64,000 bases of DNA, from positions 930,001 to 994,000 of the forward strand of contig OZ025793.1 of the NCBI GenBank assembly GCA_964019425.1, in the 5' to 3' direction. The notes beneath the pieces are model-generated. The model was not told the origin of the DNA and made no database searches. It worked only from the letters and a program-made list of their open reading frames with translations. The stretch's first letter is position 1. Each line of letters begins with the position of its first letter. Shown one piece after another: positions 11,611 to 20,577 of this stretch. A program made the translations under genes and the position numbers. Origin of the DNA: Flectonema sp. DT1601. Its lineage: Eukaryota; Euglenozoa; Diplonemea; Diplonemida; Diplonemidae.

Positions 11611-12245
11611 ACTTCTCATTCTAATAATATTTAAATTTAACGGTCGGAAGTTGATAAGAACAACCGTCTGGGTACTGCCTGTTTAACTCTGCCATATCAA
11701 AAAAAAAAAAAAATGTTCGCATTTTTTTTCCCTTCATCAAAAGAGGGTATTTGTGTTACTGTAAAAATAATAATTCTCAAGAGAAAGTATTCTCCAATTC
11801 GGGCTGTCAAGGAAACCACTAATAAGAAAAAAAAATAAACTTAATAAGGAGTTATTCTTGTGAGGAAATATTATCGTGTGAAATTGGAGGTTTCTAAAAT
11901 AACTCTCCTCACGAGAGTCGGCAGTCAACGCACTTAGTTGTGCAAAAAAAAAAAAAAGGAAAAAAAAAAAAAAAAACTACCCCTAAATATATATTTTAAT
12001 GCAACAAAAAGACACATAACATTAGTTTTGTGTTGTTTGTTTTTCAGTATAATGGCACCACGTGTGACTGATTTTAAAAAAAAAAAAAAAAAACAACAAC
12101 TAATTGCGAACTTTCAAAAAAATATTTTAATAAAAAAAACCTAAAAAACCTTTTCAAAAAAAACACAGTAATAACCATGATGATGAAGTTGATTGGGTTA
12201 TGAAAAACTGATAAGAAAAAAAAAAAAAAAAAAACATAAATAATA
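10768..12245. other. Intergenic interval with 18S fragment and homopolymers
   Basis: It contains the 3' UTR of the permease, a displaced 18S rRNA piece (10945-11090) and very long runs such as about 30 T near 11579-11609. A pyrimidine-rich acceptor TTTTTCAG ends near 12046, and A-runs sit directly before the next start codon. No protein gene is supported. Confidence 0.6.
10945..11090 (+). rRNA. Displaced 18S rRNA fragment
   Basis: The stretch contains a run of strongly conserved small-subunit rRNA blocks in the correct order: AGGATTGACAGATTGA, GCTCTTTCTCGAT, GTGGTGCATGGCCG, GTGGAGTGATTTGTCTGGTT and GATTCCGTTAACGAACG. Only about 130-150 bases of the rRNA are present, flanked by unrelated AT-rich DNA, so this is an insertion and not a working rRNA gene. 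The bases GGTTGATTCCG, where most eukaryotes have GGTTAATTCCG, match the form I know from Euglenozoa. The edges are approximate. Confidence 0.85.
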
Positions 12246-15052
12246 ATGTCTGACAGGTGGTCTGACGAGGACTCTGATTGGGATCGAAGAGTCTCTGCGG
12301 AGATAAATCGTTATAGGGGAGGCGACCTTGAAAAAGCTGTTCGTTTTGTTGATCCTGAGAAGCAAGCATTATCGACAGGGTTAACACTTCCGAATCAGGT
12401 AACTGAAACGTTACTAGACACTGATGATGAGTACTCAAGCACATTAGATAGCGAAGGTAATCATAATACAACTGTTCCTATCCGGCCATTTGATCCTTCT
12501 GAAAGTATCCCCGGTGACGGTACCACAGGTATCGTATTATCAGCACTTCCAACATCAGCTCTCGTTAATTATTCTCCAGATGACATAGCTGCTGAGTTCA
12601 CTGACAGATTAGCAACAGTTGAGAATTCTCTTCACGAAGCACGTGAAGAGCTGAAACAAAAAGACGAAGAATGGACTTTTAAAGTTCGTGACATCGAAGT
12701 GTCAAACAGCGTTCTCGAAACAGAAGCCTCCATTCTGAGAGCTGAACTTCATGAGGCGAGAGAGAAGATCAGTCTTTTTAAAAAGAATCTTTGGGTCAAA
12801 ACTTTAGATGTGGAGACAATGAAACTGATTGAAGATGAAGTTGCTGAAGTTGTGGAACTAAAGAATCGCGAAATTGAAAACCTCCGAAAGCTAAAAGACG
12901 AGGAGCTTCGACTCGTCAAATCCAAACACCTCGAAGACCTCGAAGAGCACACCAGAGAACTGACTGAACAGATGGATCGAGTTCGTGAAGCTGCCTATCA
13001 AGGTGCATCTTTGCTGACGAGTAGCGTAATAGAAAGTGAAGCTTACGATGAAAGTTCGAATAACGCAAGCGGAAATCCCCTGTTGCCGTATAAAAGTGTT
13101 TCTGATCCGCTTGGCATTTTGAAAACTTTAAAAAATATTGATACCCACCTCTATGAGAAAGTTTACGGCATTCAAAAACTTGACCACAGTCAAAACCCAG
13201 TACTCTCACCCCACACTCCGCAGGTGGTTACGACGCCTCGTTCTCCGTTCGCCGCTGGCGGGAAAGTTGAGGATGGATTCTCTGAGATATTAGGAGAGTT
13301 TAAAAATAGAGAAGTTGAAATGGTAGAAAACCATCTCGGTGATAACAATGAAGGAGCTTCTCTTATAACTCAACAACAGGAATTAGAAGACAAGCTGAGA
13401 GATCAGATACTTGAAAACAGAAATCTGAGGGAAGAGGTCATCGATGATGTCGACGACATTTTAGAATCCGCAGCAATCCAACAACAGCAACACGATAACA
13501 GCAACGAGTTTGGTGAACACATCCAACCGATTATTGATCAGGTTGGATCTGTGAGGTCAAAGCTGCAAGTTTTCGACAGCCAAACTCGTTATTTTGAGGA
13601 CCAAGTCGCCAACACTGTCACTGCTCAAACAGCTCTTTCAGACCCTCTTCTTTCTTCATCAATGGCAGACTCAAAGTTCAAAGTCCGTCTGGAAGCCGTC
13701 ATTCGAGAAAACGACCAACTGAAAGCCAGACTGCACACACTGGGTGCTAATAAAATTTCATCCATGGGAATAAAGGAACTCGACGATCGGAAAACTGAAC
13801 TGAGAGCTCTAACAGACTCATTAGAATCACAGTGTGCAGCATTAAATAATCAATGTGTTCAGTTAGAGAATCAAAAAGCTGGTTTAAAGAGAGAAGCTGC
13901 ATCATTGAGTGACAGTCAACTGTCATCAAGAAAAAGAGACGGAGACGGTAGCAATAGTTCAGATACCAGTAGTGTTAATGAAGATGAGAGTTCTGGTAAT
14001 GACAGCATGTATGATGCTACTCATCCAATCGCATTTGATGATCAGATAAGAGAAGTTAATGATCTCGTTGAGGAACCGGAAGAAGAAACTCAACAGCAGT
14101 CTGAAATCGAAAAACGACAATTCACTTCAACAATGAGGAAAGAAGGACACATTGCATCCCTCGTTGAACAGATTTTACAATACTTGGAATGCGGTACTTT
14201 CGTCTACCGTATTGTCGGAGGACAAGTTCAAAAGAATTTTGCCTATCTAAAGGCAAGCAGAACAGCAATAAACATCTGCGCCGTTGAAGAGGGAGTGGGA
14301 AGCCGTAAGAAGTCCCTACAGGTCATATTCCTTAAAGACGTAAAACAAATAATTCTCGGTCAATACTCAGAACAATTTAAAGTATTCCTAAAGAGTAGTA
14401 ACAACACAGTAATTGACCCTGCGGAACTTCATAAAGTTCCACATTTCAGTGATGGACTTGAGGTGTATAACACTGGACTTTACTTTTATCGTTCGTTTTC
14501 ATTGAAATTGTCGAAGGGGAGGGTATGTATTCATATTACACACTAAAGAAAACAACAACAACAACAACAAACAACAAACAACAACAACAGTGGGCAAACT
14601 TTGTTTGTCATTCAGACAACGATTACGAAACCTGGATGCTTGCTTTGCATCGAATTACAACATTTGAACCAGAGTATGCAAAGACGTGCGACCTTGTCAG
14701 AGTTCTGCGAGGTTACGATAGTTTAGAACCCGTCGAAAAAGATTTCTGTGAACGCAGTCACATCCCTCCATTACAATATTTAAACTGCAAGACTCAATGT
14801 TTGAAACAAGAACACAAGATATATTTAACTTTATATGATGTTCTTCTTCTCAGTGGGTTCGATCTCCTTCATTCTCAGAAAGTATTCGAATTGTGGTTGT
14901 CGATGGAATGGATAGAAAATAAGATAGTTTACCAAATTAAGTATTTAGAAATATTTCCTGAGGAGGCTAGTAACCTTGCTGCTCGAATTGATGGGGAACG
15001 ACAGAAGGAGAAAAATAAACAAAGAGACTTGTTGTTGTACCAACAGCAGTAA
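12246..15052 (+). CDS. Coiled-coil protein with PH-like domain
   Basis: There are two exons: 12246-14522 and 14591-15052 (intron of 68 bases, GTATGT...CAACAG, phase 0), giving 912 residues. The acidic N-terminus is followed by heptad-rich helices (about 115-240 and 380-560), a Ser/Asp-rich linker and a PH-like domain (about 630-785). The intron splits that domain, and its last helix begins directly after the junction with WANFVCHSDNDYETWMLAL. A ~120-residue helical tail rich in Gln/Lys ends the protein. PH domains bind phosphoinositides or proteins, so a membrane-linked scaffold or cytoskeletal role is likely. The full-length family is not one I recognise. Without the splice the protein would lose the invariant Trp helix of the PH fold, which supports the intron. 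Confidence 0.85.
14523..14590 (+). other. cis-intron with CAA-repeat 3' part
   Basis: It starts GTATGT, has a branch-like CACTAAAG and then runs as (CAA)n to CAG. There is no polypyrimidine tract before the acceptor. Removal joins two parts of one PH domain in frame. Confidence 0.85.
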
Positions 15053-15504
15053 TTATTAGCCGACTTCTTGCCAAGATATCTGTTTTGTGTTCCAAACGGC
15101 TTGTACACCTGTAGTTCGATTTTCCCTTTTTTTTTTTAGGGAAAAAAAAAAATTTAGAAAAAACTAAAAAAAAAAATACTAAACAAAATTGAGGCTTGCT
15201 TTTTAGATTATTCTGCTCCTGTTTTTACTATTGATTTTCGATTTTTTTCCCCCCCTATTTTCTTTCCCTCTTTTTCCATTGAAACACCCTCTCCTTCACA
15301 GGCTTAATAAAAAAGATGAAAGATCCCCTACGTGCTTGCTGCTATTCGTTGCCTAACAAAAAAATAATGTTAGGCAGCAAACTTCCTTTAGCTTTCTCTG
15401 TTTAGTCGGTTCGTGTCACAAACAAAAAACACAAAGTATCGAAATTTAGAAATCGCGCAGCAACAACAAGTGTTATATTACTATTTTCTATTTTTTTCTG
15501 TAAC

Positions 15505-15535
<31 letters not shown>

Positions 15536-15651
15536 CTATTCTTCTGTGAGGAAAACAATTCATCCAATTTCATCACAAATAGTTCCTCTGCGAAGGGAAC
15601 TTTAAATTAAAGTAAATTCTTCTTAAAACTTATTTCCAGGAAGGTTCAACT
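15053..15651. other. Intergenic interval with dispersed repeat and acceptor
   Basis: It holds A and T homopolymers and the repeat block 15365-15500, which matches 4699-4815. A pyrimidine-rich acceptor TTATTTCCAG ends at 15639, 12 bases before the next ATG. No gene is seen. Confidence 0.6.
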
Positions 15652-16812
15652 ATGAATTGGGTACTAGCGGGATTACTGCTGATTATATCATCTTCAAATG
15701 CAAATGTGGAACTCGAAGTTTTAAAAGAAGTTTACACGGAGCGTAGCACAAAGCTAAGTAGTCGATTGCATACTCTCGATATTATTATCAGTGAAGAGGT
15801 TGGCAACAAGGATTCTTTGCTTTTTTGGGAAAACAAACGGAAGGACACAAATAACAGGCTAGACCTGTACAAAAACTTAGCTGATGTGAAAACAGTTCCT
15901 GATTATGTTAATATATTCGAAAATGTCAATTTGACCATGTGGAAGAACGAACGGGATTTATGTATTCTGTACTCAGAAGAGAGAATTACAGAGAGAACCG
16001 CATTCCTGAATAGCTTGGGTGACTTGGCCGAAAGCGAAAAAATACATATAGAGGAATACATTAAACATCGAGAGAACTTAATTGCGGCTATCAAGGAAGA
16101 GCAGGAATGCTTTTCCGCTGAATACAAAGAGTGTCTTTCAAAAAATATAGAGCCCATTCCAACAGCCGTTCCAACAGCCGTTCCAACAGCCGTTCCAACA
16201 GCCGTTCCAACAGACGTTCCAACAGACGTTCCAACAGTCGTTCCAACAGTCGTTCCAACAGTCGTTCCAACAGACGTTCCAACAGTCGTTCCAACAGACG
16301 TTCCAACAGTCGTTCCAACAGACGTTCCAACAGTCGTTCCAACAGCCGATCCAGCAGCCGATCCAACAGTCGTTCCAACAGCCATTCCAACAGCCGATCC
16401 AGCAGCCGATCCAACAGTCGTTCCAACAGCCGATCCAGCAGCCATTCCAACAGCCGATCCAACAGTCGTTCCAACAGCCGATCCAGCAGCCGGTCCAACA
16501 GCCGATCCAGCAGCCATTCCAACAGCCATTCCAACAGTCGTTCCAGATCCAGATGTTAAAAAACCAGACGCTCCAACGGAGGTATCAAAGTCGAACGGCA
16601 TAACTTCAGCTCCTCAGGCTGGACCGCAGGCTGGACCGCAGTCTTCAGATAACTCACTGACGTACTTACTCGCCATAGCTACTGTTATTCTTGTTATTTA
16701 TCTCGCTTGGGGTAATAGACATGTAATTATGGAATATGTAAAGTCCCAGATGGGTGGTGGTGGAGGAGCTTCTGGTAACGCAGATCTTGAAATGGGGTCA
16801 TCGTGTGTGTGA
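15652..16812 (+). CDS. Secretory-signal, Pro-Thr-stalk type I membrane protein
   Basis: This 386-residue, intron-free protein begins with a clear signal peptide (MNWVLAGLLLIISSSNA). A ~140-residue helical, charged ectodomain with three Cys follows. Next comes a stalk of ~130 residues built from the tetrapeptide P-T-x-V/P (16158-16545), a GPQ-rich linker, one membrane span (around LTYLLAIATVILVIYLAW) and a ~35-residue tail with a poly-Gly stretch ending in Cys. The design matches the surface protein at the window start (ectodomain, Pro-Thr stalk, single span, short tail), though the ectodomains are unrelated. The start is fixed by the signal peptide and by the acceptor 12 bases upstream. No known family is recognised, and a coat or adhesin role is inference. 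Confidence 0.8.
   Translation: MNWVLAGLLLIISSSNANVELEVLKEVYTERSTKLSSRLHTLDIIISEEVGNKDSLLFWENKRKDTNNRLDLYKNLADVKTVPDYVNIFENVNLTMWKNERDLCILYSEERITERTAFLNSLGDLAESEKIHIEEYIKHRENLIAAIKEEQECFSAEYKECLSKNIEPIPTAVPTAVPTAVPTAVPTDVPTDVPTVVPTVVPTVVPTDVPTVVPTDVPTVVPTDVPTVVPTADPAADPTVVPTAIPTADPAADPTVVPTADPAAIPTADPTVVPTADPAAGPTADPAAIPTAIPTVVPDPDVKKPDAPTEVSKSNGITSAPQAGPQAGPQSSDNSLTYLLAIATVILVIYLAWGNRHVIMEYVKSQMGGGGGASGNADLEMGSSCV
16158..16545 (+). repeat. 12-base coding minisatellite (PTxV/PTxP)
   Basis: About 32 copies of the unit CCAACAG[CTA]CGTT and variants (CCAGCAGCCGAT, CCAACAGCCATT) occur. The first third is homogeneous, with PTAV then PTDV and PTVV blocks. The last third mixes PAAD and PTAI units. 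Reading frame is kept throughout. Confidence 0.9.
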
Positions 16813-17073
16813 TTATTATTTATCCTGAAGGCTCTCAAATGTATTTTTTGAAAATACTTCCGAAACCCTGGGAAGAAAGTTTGCACATTTTTCCGTGTGC
16901 AAATTTGACGATTTTTTCTTCACTTTTTTTGTGAAGAGGTTTCTTCATGTTGGTGAAAGAGAGAAAAAAGATTAAAAAAAACAGTTCCATCAGACCATCC
17001 AGGTGAGGTGCGGATAATAAACCCCACTCCCGAAGTACCTCATGCCCCACAGCCCTCTCAAGGGAGTGGGCTG

Positions 17074-17417
17074 ATGATGTCGGCACCTACGGCTACAGAG
17101 TTTAAAAAGAAAACAACAAAACTTGGGGGGGTATCGTTGGGGAAGATGACTGATATTACTTCTGCGGTATGTTACTTTATATCTGCCATCAGAAACAGAA
17201 ACCCAAACTGGTCTAATATAACTACTACGAAACAGCCACCGCGACCAGTTGTATCTCAAGCAGATGAAGAGTGGGATGATGATGGTTGGGGTGATGAGCA
17301 GGAAGTTTTAGTTGTATGTGTTTACTTTATCGTACTAATTGAAAACACTTCCCTAATCTTACATCACTCAAATAGGTAAACAATAGGGCCAAATTTCCAG
17401 GCAAGAAAAGTGACTAA
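17074..17417 (+). CDS. Small protein with acidic Trp motif, three exons
   Basis: Exons 17074-17166, 17236-17313 and 17376-17417 (introns of 69 and 62 bases, both phase 0) give 70 residues. The product is basic at the start (KKKTTKLGGVSLGK), has a Pro-rich turn, then EEWDDDGWGDEQE, and ends NNRAKFPGKKSD. Paired Trp residues in an acidic run are the kind of short motif that binds coat or adaptor appendage domains, and the tail recalls SCYL-type proteins. This is only resemblance. The frame is open upstream to about 16957, so a longer start or an extra 5' exon is possible. The chosen ATG follows a CACAG acceptor at 17051. Confidence 0.5.
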
Positions 17418-18164
17418 GTGAGATCGCAACATTGGTTAGATATATCGAACCTACAGAAGGACTGTAACAGCGGGAATACTAATTGTCTGGTCTTATGTCG
17501 CTATATTCTAACTTCCGTCTAACCTATTGCTTCATAAGCCTACTCCTAGCCATTAATAATAATTCCTCTGTTTTTGTTTGTTTCATCCCTGTGTTGGTGT
17601 TATTGTATTCAAAATGAAACTTATTCTTTACTATTGTCTCAAATCACTTGTGGAATTGTTTTGTTTGGTTGTTCTTTCACCTCTTTTTATGACTGTTTAT
17701 CGGCCTAAGTCAACCAGTCCGAATCAGGAAGTTCTATCGTAAATCGGCTTAGCTTAAACAGAAGATATTTATGTGTCTTTATTATTTTTTTTTTAAAAAA
17801 AAAATTTAGTTTTAGTCTGCTTTTTGGATTGAAAGGCAAAGAGACAGAAACAATGAATGGGATAAAAAAAAAAGAGAGAAAAAAAAAAAAGAAAAAAAAA
17901 ACTAAACAGGAAAAAACGAAGGGAAAAAAATATAAAAAAAAGAATCAAAAGAGTCAAATATCTACCTTTTCCTCAGTTATGCAGCGTGTTTCAACTTGTT
18001 ACTTAAGAGGTTAGTTTTTTTCCTTTTAATTTGATCATAATTCACACTACAATAGTTAAAAATGAAAACTTGAATCAAAAGCCAATGATATAAAAGACTT
18101 CACTTGATTACAACTTTATCTCATTACTTTGAAAGTTCTTTTTAGGTATCAAAGAACTCTACTG
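17418..18164. other. Intergenic interval
   Basis: It is AT-rich, with A-runs near 17865-17940 and a pyrimidine-rich acceptor TTCTTTTTAG ending at 18145, 20 bases before the COA5 start. No coding sequence is supported. Confidence 0.55.
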
Positions 18165-18736
18165 ATGAGTGGCAACACAGATACCACATTGCATGCATCG
18201 GAACTTGAAAGATCTCGAGAAACGCGTACTCGAGGTCCATATGAATGGGTTTACAAGAAACTGTACGGTACTTATCCAAGAAGAGCTTGCTACAACATAA
18301 GAGAATTGTATATTCAATGTGTACTGGCCACTGATTGTATAAAAAGAGATAGAGATGTATGTTTTTTCTTCGAAAAAGAAAAGAAGAAAAAAAAAGAAAA
18401 AGGATAGTTTTTATTGTGACAGCGTGTATTGATTTTATGTGAACAACACAACAAAAACAGTTTGAGAAGTGTCGCAGAGAACCCGAATGTTCTGCCGAGA
18501 GAACAGGTCTCAGTCAATGTCGAATGATGTCCATAAGTCCAGCAATGAAGATGAAAGGAAATCGATGGGACACCAGAACAGAGACAGAAGCGAAGGAACT
18601 GTTAAAACAAGAAAAGACTAAACAACGTCAACGAGAGTTAGGAGAATCTGTTGATGAGACTCACGAGGTGTTAAAACGAAGGCAACACGTTCAAAAGGGA
18701 TTGGACAGACAAGAGAACACTCAGCCTCCCGTGTGA
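18165..18736 (+). CDS. COA5: Cytochrome c oxidase assembly factor PET191/COA5
   Basis: Exons 18165-18356 and 18461-18736 (intron of 104 bases, phase 0) give 155 residues. The joined protein shows six Cys spaced C42-x9-C52-x5-C58-x9-C68-x5-C74-x9-C84. Human COA5 is C-x9-C-x5-C-x10-C-x5-C-x9-C. The segment ACYNIRELYIQCVLATDC, followed by FEKC and the basic KGNRWDTR, aligns with the family. PET191/COA5 is a twin CX9C protein of the mitochondrial intermembrane space needed for assembly of complex IV. The first two Cys pairs are on exon 1 and the rest on exon 2, so neither exon alone looks like the family. A ~40-residue N-terminal and a ~60-residue charged C-terminal extension are longer than usual. 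The start follows an AG acceptor 20 bases upstream. Confidence 0.85.
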
Positions 18737-18958
18737 TTCCCTCTGTGAGATCATTGATGGATAATTCAATAGTAGAGTACGGCGCCTGACGGTGCGCGCG
18801 GTTTGTGTTTTTTGAGGACTTTCTAAAGACCGCCGTTTGAGGAAATGTTGTCCAAATTCAGAAGAACATTTTGAAGCTGTCGAATCTTTGACAGAAAATA
18901 AACTCTCGCACGTACGAACTCCGTACCTCATTCCTTTTCCAGCTACCCAACTGCACTG

Positions 18959-20281
18959 ATGACAAGTTACGATGACTACAAAGATATGCTTCGTGAGATT
19001 CCTGTTGGAGCTGGAGCTGAGTTAGTTGTTACCTCTCTGGGTGTTATGAAAGCAGTCGATGTGAAGGGAGAAACACCGATACTCAGCGAGACATATTGCA
19101 GTTCGGAATTGATAGCTGAGCGCAAGCAGCTTCGGGAACAATGGAGAGACGTAGACGACCAGATATTTGAAAAAGCCAGAAATGTGGCGGACCCACTGAT
19201 GAATGTTAGTCACAGAGAGATTCCTTTCAGGACTAGAGCGGCATTGAAGTTGGCGGATGTGAATCAGAACTTTCGAGTAATTAAAAAACAATCAACGGCA
19301 ACAACTACTTTTGTTGATATTTGTGGAGCACCAGGCTCATGGACTGAATACCTTTGTTGGTTCACAGATGATAATCAGCAAGTCAAAGGTTGGGGGCAGT
19401 CACTCAGAACGGATAATGATCTTCTGGATTGGCAACTCGATTATTTCAATACGAAGGCTAAGAAGAAAGGTCTTACACCAAAAGACTTTATAATATGGGG
19501 ACCTACTAACGATGGGGACGTAACATCTGCAGCAAACCTAATCTCTCTCGCAATGCATGTTCGCACTGAAACAGACAGTAAAGGGGTTTCTGTAGTTATG
19601 GGTGACGGTGGTGTGATTGAGGAATCAGCTTACGAAGCGATGGAAACCCAACTTCGCTCTGTAATTCTCGGAGAGATACTCACCATGGCGCTGACTCTCA
19701 GTAAGGGAGGTAATTTTGTTTTAAAAGTGTTGGACGCCAACACTACTTTCACAATATCAATGTTGTGGTATCTCTACAACGAGTTTGAAGAAGTTGCATT
19801 GGTAAAGCCGCTGCTGTCAAGACCAGCCAACAGTGAGAGATATTTTGTTGGTAAAAATAGAAGAAATTCACCTTCTCTATGCCGACCTCCTCCTGACATA
19901 CAAAAAGCGTTGACAAGTCTCACAGAAAAGTCAGAATTGTCTTCTGTTGACTGCACACGATTGTTATTTGTTACTCAGGAATTCGAAAAGAAGGGAGTTC
20001 GAATGCAGCAATTGTTTGATCTTCCTTCTGACTCGTCTCATCCATTCGTTTCCTGGTTGTTTTCTCACAACACTAAACATATTAACCAACAGCTATCAAT
20101 CTGTAGAGTGATAACGAGGGTTATTAACTCACCTGATGAGTACAAAGACATTCAATCTCTTCATCTTGAAATGTCAATCAAGTGGTGGGCCCAGTCTGAG
20201 ATGCGTACCTTACGGAGAAGTCTGAAATCAAAAACTGACGACGGGAACTCTGAAGTTAAGAGACCGAAAGCAGGCGAGTAG
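18959..20281 (+). CDS. Cap-specific mRNA 2'-O-methyltransferase (CMTR1/MTr1-type, FtsJ fold)
   Basis: This 440-residue protein has no intron. The Rossmann SAM motif is VDICGAPGSWTEYL (residues ~119-132). The K-D-K-E catalytic set of cap 2'-O-methyltransferases is visible: K97 in RAALKLADVNQNF, Asp ~215 in VVMGDGG, Lys ~256 in FVLKVLD and Glu ~291 in SERYFVG. The RAALKLA...F block before the SAM motif is typical of cap methyltransferases and not of rRNA FtsJ enzymes. It should methylate the first transcribed nucleotide (cap 1) in the nucleus. In spliced-leader organisms related enzymes help build the hypermethylated cap. No G-patch or WW domain is present, unlike human CMTR1. The AG acceptor ends at 18942. 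Confidence 0.9.
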   Translation: MTSYDDYKDMLREIPVGAGAELVVTSLGVMKAVDVKGETPILSETYCSSELIAERKQLREQWRDVDDQIFEKARNVADPLMNVSHREIPFRTRAALKLADVNQNFRVIKKQSTATTTFVDICGAPGSWTEYLCWFTDDNQQVKGWGQSLRTDNDLLDWQLDYFNTKAKKKGLTPKDFIIWGPTNDGDVTSAANLISLAMHVRTETDSKGVSVVMGDGGVIEESAYEAMETQLRSVILGEILTMALTLSKGGNFVLKVLDANTTFTISMLWYLYNEFEEVALVKPLLSRPANSERYFVGKNRRNSPSLCRPPPDIQKALTSLTEKSELSSVDCTRLLFVTQEFEKKGVRMQQLFDLPSDSSHPFVSWLFSHNTKHINQQLSICRVITRVINSPDEYKDIQSLHLEMSIKWWAQSEMRTLRRSLKSKTDDGNSEVKRPKAGE

Positions 20282-20577
20282 CTGCTCCAAGTTTGACCAA
20301 CGTGATAGTTGGCCGCGACTGTCCAAACAAAAAAGTAAATCACGCGATTTAATACGAAACTAGTCATTTTCATTTAAGGTTTTCAATGTCTAATTAACAT
20401 AACTCCCACAACAGCCACTGCTGAACTCAATTACAATGTGCTAAAGAGGTTTTGCCGATTGTTTTGGGAGACGTTGAATTACTGTTTTTTAATAAATTAT
20501 TTCCATCCACAGGGTTGTTATTACGAATCCCAAATAACGAAATAACGATTTAGCGGAAATAGGACCGGAAGGGAACG

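Noticed and set aside
15903-16601. Antisense repeats GTTVGT and LLERLLER
   Set aside because: Mirror products of the PTxV minisatellite inside the surface-protein gene.
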